A stretch of 7,808 bases of DNA, taken from positions 1-7,808 of the forward strand of contig JAYKHL010000151.1 of the NCBI GenBank assembly GCA_035284865.1, written 5' to 3'. Numbering within the stretch: the first letter of the stretch is position 1; each line of letters begins with the position of its first letter. This stretch comes from JAYKHL01 sp035284865. Its GTDB lineage: Bacteria > Cyanobacteriota > Sericytochromatia > S15B-MN24 > JAQBPE01. Under the pieces are notes generated by a model. The model was given only the letters and a program-made list of their open reading frames with translations. It searched no databases and had not been told where the DNA came from. Below are positions 1-5,388 of the stretch, piece by piece. Both the position numbers and the translations under genes were made by a program.

Positions 1-115
1 AGAGGTCCTGAGCCTCGGGGTTCCAGACCCACCAGAGGTTGGTGGCAAGCTCACGCAGGCCTGAAATCCGGGTCGGCAGCACGGGAAAAACGGAAACGCG
101 TCCAAGCAGGTGCAC
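1..115 (-). CDS. glgP: alpha-glucan (glycogen) phosphorylase, N-terminal fragment, cut by the window edge
   Basis: Only the first 38 codons are present; the gene continues past the left edge. The peptide starts VHLLGRVSVFPVLPTRISGL and continues RELATNLWWVWNPEAQDL. The block LRELAxNLWWxWNPEAxxL is the hallmark of the N-terminal domain (DUF3417) of the GT35 alpha-glucan phosphorylases that use phosphate to release glucose-1-phosphate from glycogen or maltodextrin in the cytoplasm. The GTG start at 115 is chosen because a strong AAGGAG ribosome-binding site lies 8 bases upstream and because known family members begin only some 15-20 residues before this block. It could also be annotated as a starch or maltodextrin phosphorylase of the same family. 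The family call rests on one short but distinctive motif; the catalytic part is not visible. It is not part of the upstream operon: a terminator-like hairpin and its own promoter-like element lie between. Confidence 0.85.
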   Translation of the reverse strand, partial: MHLLGRVSVFPVLPTRISGLRELATNLWWVWNPEAQDL

Positions 116-123
116 GCGGCATA

Positions 124-131
124 CTCCTTCT
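124..131 (-). promoter_or_regulatory. ribosome-binding site of the phosphorylase gene
   Basis: The minus strand reads AGAAGGAG here, a near-perfect anti-16S match, 8 bases before the GTG at 115. It decides the start: an ATG at 122, in another frame, is only 1 base away and leads to a short reading frame with no recognisable protein. Confidence 0.75.
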
Positions 132-155
132 GGGGATGGGCGGCCTGGGCCCGCG

Positions 156-188
156 TCGGTGAGAGCCCGTGGAAGCCGTCCTCACCGA
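156..188 (-). promoter_or_regulatory. hairpin in the leader of the phosphorylase mRNA
   Basis: TCGGTGAG (156-163) and CTCACCGA (181-188) are perfect 8-base reverse complements separated by 17 bases. If transcription starts near 201, just after the promoter-like element, the hairpin lies at the 5' end of an ~86-base untranslated leader and leaves the ribosome-binding site free. I do not recognise a riboswitch class; it may be an mRNA-stabilising or regulatory stem. Confidence 0.45.
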
Positions 189-207
189 TGAGGGGCTCCA
201 GCGTGGC

Positions 208-216
208 ATGCTAACA
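208..216 (-). promoter_or_regulatory. extended -10-like promoter element for the phosphorylase gene
   Basis: The minus strand reads TGTTAGCAT, a TGN plus TANNNT extended -10 form. The TAGCAT hexamer is identical to the one before prfA. No convincing -35 hexamer is seen. The predicted transcription start is near 201, giving a leader of about 86 bases. Confidence 0.45.
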
Positions 217-315
217 CGCCTGCCGCCGTCGCGCAGCCCGGTCGGGCCTCGCGCGGCCAGAGCACCGGTCAAGTCGTGAGCGCGAGTGGATGGCGACGGG
301 CTGGCGTCCAGGGGC

Positions 316-349
316 CAGAAACGACGAGCAAGCGTGCCGGGAGGCACGC
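316..349 (-). terminator. intrinsic terminator-like hairpin closing the minus-strand envelope cluster
   Basis: GCGTGCC (332-338) and GGCACGC (343-349) form a perfect 7-base stem around a 4-base loop. On the minus strand the stem is followed by TTGCTCGTCGTTTC, a T-enriched but interrupted tail. It sits 70 bases after the stop of the small His-cluster gene. The tail is weaker than in textbook terminators, which is common in GC-rich genomes. Confidence 0.6.
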
Positions 350-418
350 GACCGAGACGTGACGACGTCCCTGGGCGTCGGAACGAGCCAGCCGCCGGGC
401 GAAGACTTGATTGGATCT

Positions 419-772
419 CTAGGCCTCGCCCTCGAGCTCCGCCGCAGCCCGCTCGCTCGCATAGTCCCGCAAGAACTCCGGCAACTCGGTCAGGGCCTCG
501 CTCCAGCCGACCCGCCCCTTCCGGGCCGCCATCAACGCAGGGAGGTAGTGGTGGTCGTGCAGCGCCAGGAAGACGTGCGGGTGATCCTGCGACAGTTGCT
601 CCACCATCAGGTAACCGGCCTCGAGGAACGCCGCCCCGTCGAGATAGGCCTTCATGGCGGGTCCCCCGGGGTCCACCGGATCCTCGACGAGATCCCGGAG
701 GGCCTCACCGGCCTCGTCGAGGGCCTCAAGGAAGGCCTGCACGGCCTCGGCGGACAGAGGGGACGCTGACAT
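419..772 (-). CDS. small acidic, helix-rich protein with a histidine cluster, unknown function
   Basis: I do not recognise this 117-residue protein. It starts MSASPLSAEAVQAFLEALDE. The ATG is preceded by GAGGAG about 8 bases upstream. Long runs of Ala, Leu and Glu suggest a mostly alpha-helical, soluble, acidic protein without signal peptide or membrane segment. The centre (residues 63-76) carries D63, H64, H66, H72, D73, H74 and H75 around hydrophobic residues, which could bind a metal ion but is only a suggestion. It lies 32 bases after the SpoIID-family gene on the same strand, so it may be co-transcribed with it; a promoter-like TGGTAGACT overlapping the end of that gene could also give it separate expression. 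The start and coding status are supported by ribosome-binding site, spacing and non-random composition, not by homology. Confidence 0.75.
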   Translation of the reverse strand: MSASPLSAEAVQAFLEALDEAGEALRDLVEDPVDPGGPAMKAYLDGAAFLEAGYLMVEQLSQDHPHVFLALHDHHYLPALMAARKGRVGWSEALTELPEFLRDYASERAAAELEGEA

Positions 773-801
773 CGGGAGCTCCTCACGGTGGGGGACGCGT
801 G

Positions 802-810
802 AGTCTACCA
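802..810 (-). promoter_or_regulatory. possible extended -10 element before the small His-cluster gene
   Basis: The minus strand reads TGGTAGACT, close to the TGGTAGCAT before prfA. It overlaps the last Trp codon and the TAG stop of the SpoIID-family gene, so the match could be accidental. The implied start near 795 would give a 23-base leader containing the ribosome-binding site. Confidence 0.3.
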
Positions 811-1965
811 CGGGGGAACACGGCCCGTGGGCCGGCCCCGCACCAGCCGGGTGCCGGGGAAGTAGGCTGCCAGGATGGCGCGGGCGTCGAACCCCGCCCG
901 GGCACGCGCCGCTGCGCCCCCCTGGCAAAGCCCCACGCCATGCCCCAGGCCCCGTCCCGTGGCCACCCACCCGGCGGGCGAGGGGGTCAGCGTGAACGCA
1001 AGGCTGCGAAGCCCCCGCCACCCCAGGCGGGGGCCGAGCGCATGCCAGAAATCTCTGCCCGGTACCACCCGGGTCACGCCCCCGGTGAGCCGCACGGCCC
1101 CCACGGCCCCTCCAGCCCCGGCCTCCGCGACGATGACGGCCTCCAGGCGAGCCCCTCGGGGCCAAAGGCCCGCCTCGGCCAGAGCCGCAGCCACCACCTC
1201 CCGCGACGCGGTCACCCGCCAGGGACCACCTCCCGGGGCCGCCCTGCACCAGTCCCCCCCCTCCCGCCGCCGGTCGGGGGCGCCTCGCAGGTACGGGAGG
1301 GCCGCGCCTCCGAACGCGACCTCCGCCGGCACGGTGTGGCCCCCGCACGCCGCGTGCCACACCGTCAGGGCCGGCCGCTGTCGCCAGGCCACCACCTGGC
1401 CGGACGTCTCGCGCACGGCCGCACGCTGGGGGCGGCTCTCCCCCGACGCCGTCGCGAAGCGCAGGCAGTGGGTGGCGTCACACAGCGAGGCCTCCGCGTG
1501 CCGGGGGGCTGCGGCGGCCCGCGTCGCGAAGGTCCGGATGCACATGGCCAGGGCGGCCTGGGCCGCGGGCGGGGCATCCGCGGGCTCCTCTGCCGCCAGG
1601 GCCCCCGAGACGAAGGCCTCCAGCGCGACGCAGGCCAGCGGGGTGACCTCCCGACCGCGCCCTGCCAGGGTCAATCGTCCCGCCACCACCCGGTGCTGGC
1701 GCCCCGCCCACAGGCGCCAGGGCCCTCGCCCCTCAGGCCGCCAGCTCGCTGCAAGGCCCTGCCCGCCGGGCCAGCGCGCCCGGACGCTGGCCCCCACTCG
1801 CTCGAAGCGAACCGCCGTGCCAGCCGGCACGGCCCGGCTGCCGGCCGGCCCTCGCAGCACCCACGGCACGCGGCTCGTCACCGTCACGGCCTCCACCGGC
1901 GTGGCGGCGAACAGCCGCACCGTGACCCAGGCCGGCAACAGCACGCCCGCCGCCGCGAGGGTCAC
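805..1965 (-). CDS. SpoIID/LytB-domain peptidoglycan hydrolase
   Basis: SpoIID-family proteins are lytic transglycosylases that cut glycan strands, usually after the stem peptides are removed. This 386-residue protein covers the whole domain: residues 108-150 (LACVALEAFVSGALAAEEP, then IRTFA) match the GVVxxEMP...AxAxRTYA block, with E126 at the position of the catalytic Glu. Further marks are LCDATHC (161-167), HAACGGHT (204-211) and the C-terminal GRGLGHGVGLCQGGA (337-351) ending in AYFPGTRLV. The GTG start at 1965 overlaps the previous stop as GTGA, implying translational coupling. The N-terminus has a short hydrophobic stretch (residues 2-16) but no positive residue before it, so it is a poor signal peptide; a GTG two codons upstream is also possible. 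SpoIID is named for sporulation, but the domain also occurs in non-spore-formers, and nothing else here points to sporulation. Confidence 0.94.
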   Translation of the reverse strand: MTLAAAGVLLPAWVTVRLFAATPVEAVTVTSRVPWVLRGPAGSRAVPAGTAVRFERVGASVRARWPGGQGLAASWRPEGRGPWRLWAGRQHRVVAGRLTLAGRGREVTPLACVALEAFVSGALAAEEPADAPPAAQAALAMCIRTFATRAAAAPRHAEASLCDATHCLRFATASGESRPQRAAVRETSGQVVAWRQRPALTVWHAACGGHTVPAEVAFGGAALPYLRGAPDRRREGGDWCRAAPGGGPWRVTASREVVAAALAEAGLWPRGARLEAVIVAEAGAGGAVGAVRLTGGVTRVVPGRDFWHALGPRLGWRGLRSLAFTLTPSPAGWVATGRGLGHGVGLCQGGAAARARAGFDARAILAAYFPGTRLVRGRPTGRVPPW

Positions 1966-2831
1966 GGGCACCCCCGGGCCAGCCAGGCCTGCAACACCTG
2001 CCGTGCCAGGGGGGCCGCGCCGGCGCCGCCGCTGGCATCCTCGAGCCGCACCGCGAGCGCCAGCAGGGGCCGCCGAGCCCCAAGGGGCCGAGCGAACCCG
2101 AGGAACCACCCCCACGTCCGACCTGAGCCGTCCAGGCGGCCCGCGGTCCCGGTCTTCCCCGAGACCTCGAGGCCGGGCACCGCCGCTTGCCGGGCCGTGC
2201 CGCCGAGCACGGCCCGGCGCATGCCAGCGCGCAGGCGCGCCAGCGTGCCGGGCCGGGCAGGCCGCGCGGCCACCACGGTGGCCCCACCCCAGCCCGGGGT
2301 GCGCACCGGGCCACCGCTGGCGATGGCGGCGACGAGGCCCGCGCCTTGCAGCGGCGTCAGCCACCAACCGCGGCCCTCTCCGATGGCGTGGACCGGCCTG
2401 GCCGGCTCGAGCCCCAGGGCAGGCCCCAGGCCGCACGCGCGGGCAGCCTGCCCCAGGCGGCCGGCCCCCAGGCGGTGCCCGAGCGCCAGGAAGTGGACGT
2501 TGCAGGAACGCGCCAGGGCATCCTCCAGCTCCAGCCCGCCGTGCCCGTCTGGCCGCCAACACCGATGCACCGGCGCCGTGGCCCCCGCTCCGGGCTCCCG
2601 CCAGGCCCCTCGACACGGCACCGGAGGGCCCTCCAGCCCGGCCTCCAGCCAGGCGAGGCCGGTCACGAGCTTGAACACGGACCCCGCCGGCGTGGCCACC
2701 CGGGCTCGCGCCGGGGCGACCAGGCCCCGCAGGCACCCGCTCGGGGCGTCGACGGCCACCACCACAGCCGGGACCCGACGCGCGAGGCGCTCACAGTCGG
2801 CGGCGAAGGCCGCAGCCGCCTCCAGGCTCAC
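1962..2831 (-). CDS. penicillin-binding transpeptidase domain protein without membrane anchor
   Basis: This is a 289-residue class B-type D,D-transpeptidase domain, the fold that cross-links peptidoglycan peptides through an acyl-serine. All three active-site motifs are present in order: S51-V-F-K54, S109-C-N111 and K226-T-G228 (VSGKTGTAG). Supporting family marks are the C73/C91 pair with CW..DGHGGL, IGEG...LTPLQGAGLVAAIASGG (150-174) and WFLGFARP (242-249). Related PBPs normally have a cytoplasmic tail, a transmembrane helix and a dimerisation domain before this, giving about 480-700 residues. Here the SVFK motif comes only 51 residues after the GTG start, and those residues show no signal peptide or membrane helix. 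The start overlaps the stop of the upstream membrane protein gene as GTGA. The frame is open for 44 codons further upstream, but that stretch is not hydrophobic and lies within the other gene. Function clear; localisation unexplained. Confidence 0.93.
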   Translation of the reverse strand: MSLEAAAAFAADCERLARRVPAVVVAVDAPSGCLRGLVAPARARVATPAGSVFKLVTGLAWLEAGLEGPPVPCRGAWREPGAGATAPVHRCWRPDGHGGLELEDALARSCNVHFLALGHRLGAGRLGQAARACGLGPALGLEPARPVHAIGEGRGWWLTPLQGAGLVAAIASGGPVRTPGWGGATVVAARPARPGTLARLRAGMRRAVLGGTARQAAVPGLEVSGKTGTAGRLDGSGRTWGWFLGFARPLGARRPLLALAVRLEDASGGAGAAPLARQVLQAWLARGCP

Positions 2832-4267
2832 GCCTCCACCGGCGCCTGCGGCGCTGCTGGTCGCGGCCAGGCCAGCGCGAGGGCCACCGCCACCGCCAGC
2901 GTGACGGCAGCAAGCCCGAGCAAGCGCTCGCCGCGCGTCGCGTTCATCACCACGACCAGCCACGGAGCCGCCAGCAGCGCCACGGCGGCCTGGCCCACCA
3001 GCAAACCTCCCAGGCGCTCAGGCTCGCCATCCGCCTCTGCCGAGGGTCCTCCGAGCCCGCCGACAAACGCCGCGGCCACCAGGCCCACCAGCCACGCCCC
3101 GAGCGCCTCGAGGTGCAGGAAGTAGCCCAGCAGCACCGGGGCAGCCGCGGCAACCGCCAGCGCGGCCATCGCTGCAACAGGGCGTCCCCACCAGGCCCTG
3201 GTCGAGGCTGCCACGAGCGTGGGGAACAGGGCCCCTGCCAGCAGAGCCGCCGTCGCGTAGGGGTGCGTCAGATCCACCCCGTAGCCCGTCAGCGCCACGC
3301 GATCGAGGAACAGCTGCAGCCACACGCGCACGGCGAACACGGTGGCGAGCAGCAGCACCCAGCTCCGCGCCCGGTGGGCGGGCGGCAACGCAGCCCCCAC
3401 CGTCGCCAGCCCCAGCCCCCCGAGGGCCACGCCGACGACCCCTGCCAGGCGGGCATCCACCACCATCAACAGCCCCCCGCCAATCGCGGCAACCACCCGC
3501 CCCAGCCTTTCCCACGGGCCTGGGCCGGCCAGGCCTGTCGCCAGGCCTGCGCCCCCCACGGCGCCCAGCGCTGCACAGGCCCACCAGGCAACGGGCAGCT
3601 GGAACAGCCCGGCGAGGAGCACCCAGGCGCCTGCCAGCCCGAGGCCCCCGGCCGCGAGCGCCGGTTGTCGGGGAACGGCGCGGGCAGCCACGCCGGCTGC
3701 GCCCGCGAGCGCCAGCCCGGCCCCCAGCGCGAGCGGGACGCCCAGCGAGCCGTCGGGCACCAGGCGATCGCCCCAGGCCACCAGCCCGCCCAGCAGCGCC
3801 AGCGGCGCGAGGGCACCGGCAGCGACCGCCGCTCCGCTGGCCGCTGCCAGCGCCAGGCGTCCCAGCGCGAGCGCCGCCAGGGCCCCGATGATGGCGTTGG
3901 CGAGGTCCGCCCGTGGCGCCACCAGGTGGGTTGCCACGCCCAGCCCCGCCACGCCCAGCAGCAGCACGGCGAGCTCGCGTCCCGGCCGCTCCGCGCCTCC
4001 TCCCCGCAGCCCGGCCAGCGCCAGCAAGCCGCCCACCAGGGCCCCGCCGGCGGGGGGAGCGAGCCGCTCCGGCCCCAGGGAGGCCCACGCCAGCGTCAGC
4101 AGGCCCGCCACGACACCCGCCACCAGCGCGAGGCTGCCCGACACGCCCCGTCTACCGGTCCCGTGCGTCTGCCAGGCCAGCGCCACGCCTGCCACCAGCG
4201 CGAGGCCGGTGGCAGCCGGGATGAGCACGCTCGGCGCGATCAAGGGGGGGCTCAGCGATGCAGCCAT
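2828..4267 (-). CDS. polytopic integral membrane protein, unknown family, first gene of the envelope cassette
   Basis: This 479-residue protein is made almost entirely of Ala, Leu, Gly and Val hydrophobic segments, roughly 14-16 of them, for example residues 12-31, 45-63, 98-116, 122-142, 205-224, 302-320, 366-384, 427-441 and 450-467. The ATG at 4267 has GGAGG five bases upstream. One less repetitive stretch, RVWLQLFLDRVALTGYGVDL with THPYA following (314-337), has charged and polar residues and may be functional. I looked for SEDS (FtsW/RodA) glycosyltransferase motifs because the next gene is a transpeptidase, but saw none I could defend; a lipid flippase or a transporter are other options. 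The C-terminus after the last helix is short (PRPAAPQAPVEA) and its stop overlaps the transpeptidase start, so the two genes are coupled. Coding status is firm, function open. Confidence 0.87.
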   Translation of the reverse strand: MAASLSPPLIAPSVLIPAATGLALVAGVALAWQTHGTGRRGVSGSLALVAGVVAGLLTLAWASLGPERLAPPAGGALVGGLLALAGLRGGGAERPGRELAVLLLGVAGLGVATHLVAPRADLANAIIGALAALALGRLALAAASGAAVAAGALAPLALLGGLVAWGDRLVPDGSLGVPLALGAGLALAGAAGVAARAVPRQPALAAGGLGLAGAWVLLAGLFQLPVAWWACAALGAVGGAGLATGLAGPGPWERLGRVVAAIGGGLLMVVDARLAGVVGVALGGLGLATVGAALPPAHRARSWVLLLATVFAVRVWLQLFLDRVALTGYGVDLTHPYATAALLAGALFPTLVAASTRAWWGRPVAAMAALAVAAAAPVLLGYFLHLEALGAWLVGLVAAAFVGGLGGPSAEADGEPERLGGLLVGQAAVALLAAPWLVVVMNATRGERLLGLAAVTLAVAVALALAWPRPAAPQAPVEA

Positions 4268-4282
4268 GCGTCCTCCAGGCCC

Positions 4283-4311
4283 GGCCCCGCGGCGACCGGG
4301 GGATCGGGGCC
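4283..4311 (-). promoter_or_regulatory. GC-rich hairpin in the leader of the envelope cassette
   Basis: GGCCCCG (4283-4289) and CGGGGCC (4305-4311) are perfect 7-base complements around 15 bases. They would fold right at the 5' end of the predicted minus-strand transcript (start near 4312), leaving the GGAGG ribosome-binding site at 4272-4276 unpaired. Chance pairing is easy at this GC content. Confidence 0.3.
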
Positions 4312-4318
4312 CGCGCCC

Positions 4319-4327
4319 AAGTTACCA
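4319..4327 (-). promoter_or_regulatory. extended -10-like element of the envelope cassette
   Basis: The minus strand reads TGGTAACTT, fitting TGN plus TANNNT. It would place the transcript start near 4312 with a 45-base leader before the ATG at 4267. No -35 hexamer is evident. It is divergent from, and about 27 bases away from, the element for the acetyltransferase gene. Confidence 0.4.
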
Positions 4328-4353
4328 CGGAGCCCGCCCGCATGGGATGGGTG

Positions 4354-4362
4354 TGCTACCAT
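4354..4362 (+). promoter_or_regulatory. extended -10-like element of the acetyltransferase gene
   Basis: TGCTACCAT fits the same TGN plus TANNNT form seen before prfA and the phosphorylase gene. Transcription would start near 4369, only about 15 bases before the ATG at 4384, which argues against the in-frame start codons at 4258 and 4342. Read on the other strand the same bases give TGGTAGCAC, so the site is nearly symmetrical. Confidence 0.4.
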
Positions 4363-4383
4363 CAACGCGAAACCTCCCCGCGC

Positions 4384-5307
4384 ATGCCACTGCTCGTCCG
4401 TCCCTACCTGCCCGCCGACGGCGCCTCCCTCCTTGCGCGCTTCTCGGCCGATGCCCGCCCGCCCTGGCTGCGGCTGCCGCCGCCCTACGCCGTGTCGGAC
4501 CTGCTGCTGCGGGCCGATGGGCTGAAGGTGTTCGTGGCGGAGACGGGTCCCGAGGCCGTGGTGGGCCTCGTCGCGATCGACGAGCGCGGGGACGAGCCGC
4601 TGCTGGTCGGCCCCCTGCTGCCGGCCGACCAGCTCGCGGACCTGGTCGGCAAGTCCCTGGTGCGCGAGGCCCTCGCGTGGGCTGCGGAAGAGCAGCTCGG
4701 GGGGCTGCAGGTGAAGCTGGACCTCGGGGAAGACCACGGCATGGGGTTCTTCCTCAACCACGGGTTCCGGCTCCTCGGCACGCGGGAGCACCTGCTCGCA
4801 GCTCGGGCCGGCCAGCTCTCCGCCCCCGCCTGCCCGGAGGGCTTGCGCATCGGCCAGAGCCCGGACATGCTCTCGAGCGACTACCTCCAGCTCTATGCCG
4901 AGATTGGCGCCGAGCTGGGTTGGCGGGAGCGGCTGACGTGGACGCGTCCCGAGGTCTTCGAACACCTGCAACGGCCGGACGTGCTCCTGTTCGCGGCCCG
5001 GGCTGGCACGAGCTACCTCGCCTTCGCTGAGCTCCGGCTCCACGGGCCTGAGGGCGCCGAGCTACAGCACTTCGGGGTGCTCCCGGCCTTCCGGGGCCGA
5101 GGGGTGGGGACAGCCCTGCTGGCCCAGGTGCTCTGGCACTGCACGGAGGTGCTCGGGCACCCGCGTGTCTGGCTCACCACGCAGACGGACGACCACGGCA
5201 AGCTGCCATTCGACCCTGCGCGCCACGGGCTGCGGCAGGAGCGCGTGCTGGTGTACCTCGAGAAGCGGATCATCGAGGTGACGCCTGCACGGTACGACCC
5301 GAGCTGA
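4384..5307 (+). CDS. GNAT-family N-acetyltransferase, probably two fused GNAT domains
   Basis: The product has 307 residues. The C-terminal half (about 153-297) is a clear GNAT domain that would use acetyl-CoA to acetylate an amine: the beta strand LAFAELRL, then LQHFGVLPAFRGRGVGTALL with the acetyl-CoA-binding RGRGVG at 237-242, then RVWLTTQTDDHGKLPFDPARHGL in place of the usual end of the fold. The N-terminal half (1-145) looks like a second, degenerate copy: VRPYLPADGASL at the start, VVGLVAIDE in the middle and FFLNHGFRLLGT (122-133) at the end, but without an RGxGxG loop. About twice the usual GNAT length, it resembles tandem-GNAT proteins such as mycothiol synthase, without evidence for that activity. 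The substrate is unknown. The start at 4384 has no clear Shine-Dalgarno site; it was chosen because VRPYLPADG is a typical GNAT beginning and because the promoter-like element lies just upstream. It is divergent from the envelope cassette. Confidence 0.92.
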   Translation: MPLLVRPYLPADGASLLARFSADARPPWLRLPPPYAVSDLLLRADGLKVFVAETGPEAVVGLVAIDERGDEPLLVGPLLPADQLADLVGKSLVREALAWAAEEQLGGLQVKLDLGEDHGMGFFLNHGFRLLGTREHLLAARAGQLSAPACPEGLRIGQSPDMLSSDYLQLYAEIGAELGWRERLTWTRPEVFEHLQRPDVLLFAARAGTSYLAFAELRLHGPEGAELQHFGVLPAFRGRGVGTALLAQVLWHCTEVLGHPRVWLTTQTDDHGKLPFDPARHGLRQERVLVYLEKRIIEVTPARYDPS

Positions 5308-5335
5308 CCCGGGCCCCGGGGTGCGCCCCCGGGTC
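5306..5335 (+). terminator. GC-only hairpin after the acetyltransferase gene, possible terminator
   Basis: GACCCGGG (5306-5313) pairs perfectly with CCCGGGTC (5328-5335); an alternative compact stem is CCCGGGG (5315-5321) with CCCCGGG (5327-5333) around a 5-base loop. It begins in the stop codon. There is no T-run after it, so it may act weakly, with Rho, or only protect the 3' end. A promoter-like element for prfA follows directly. Confidence 0.45.
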
Positions 5336-5343
5336 GGGCCGCG

Positions 5344-5352
5344 TGGTAGCAT
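5344..5352 (+). promoter_or_regulatory. extended -10-like promoter element of prfA
   Basis: TGGTAGCAT lies 36 bases before the prfA ATG, downstream of the terminator-like hairpin. Transcription would start near 5359, giving a ~30-base leader that holds AGGAG at 5375-5379. No -35 match is seen at 16-18 bases upstream. Confidence 0.45.
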
Positions 5353-5388
5353 GAGAAGCCGCGCAGCGCCCGCCAGGAGTCCCTCCCC

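Larger units (their letters stand above)
116..418. other. intergenic region between the small His-cluster gene and the phosphorylase gene
   Basis: This 303-base gap lies between two minus-strand genes. It holds, in transcription order, a terminator-like hairpin (349-332), a short inverted repeat GACGT/ACGTC (356-360 with 365-369), the promoter-like element (216-208), the leader hairpin (188-156) and the ribosome-binding site (131-124). Open frames cross it on both strands, but none has a recognisable protein or a good ribosome-binding site. I see nothing else in 217-315. Confidence 0.6.

Noticed and set aside
51..347. A 98-codon minus-strand frame covering the phosphorylase leader
   Set aside because: It overlaps the phosphorylase start in another frame, crosses the terminator-like hairpin, and is Arg/Pro-rich shadow sequence.
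290..769. A 159-codon plus-strand frame opposite the small His-cluster gene
   Set aside because: It has no good ribosome-binding site; the minus-strand gene has one at the right spacing and lies in line with its neighbours.
805..1965. Evidence for endospore formation from the SpoIID-like gene
   Set aside because: The domain is common in non-spore-forming bacteria and no other sporulation gene is present.
1966..2736. Longer SpoIID-family protein extending into the transpeptidase gene
   Set aside because: The extra 257 residues are an out-of-frame shadow of the transpeptidase; the GTGA overlap gives a natural start at 1965.
286..2904. An 872-codon open frame on the plus strand
   Set aside because: It runs antisense to the transpeptidase and SpoIID genes, is a low-complexity Arg/Pro/Gly/Ala sequence with no domain, and is explained by the lack of stop codons in very GC-rich DNA.
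2828..4267. Identification of the membrane protein as FtsW/RodA (SEDS) because it precedes a transpeptidase gene
   Set aside because: The helix count is too high and the conserved SEDS motifs are not visible; naming it from context alone would be unsupported.
4258..4383. Upstream in-frame starts (4258 and 4342) for the acetyltransferase
   Set aside because: They would add 42 or 14 residues unlike any GNAT N-terminus, lie upstream of the promoter-like element, and the first overlaps the start of the divergent membrane protein gene.
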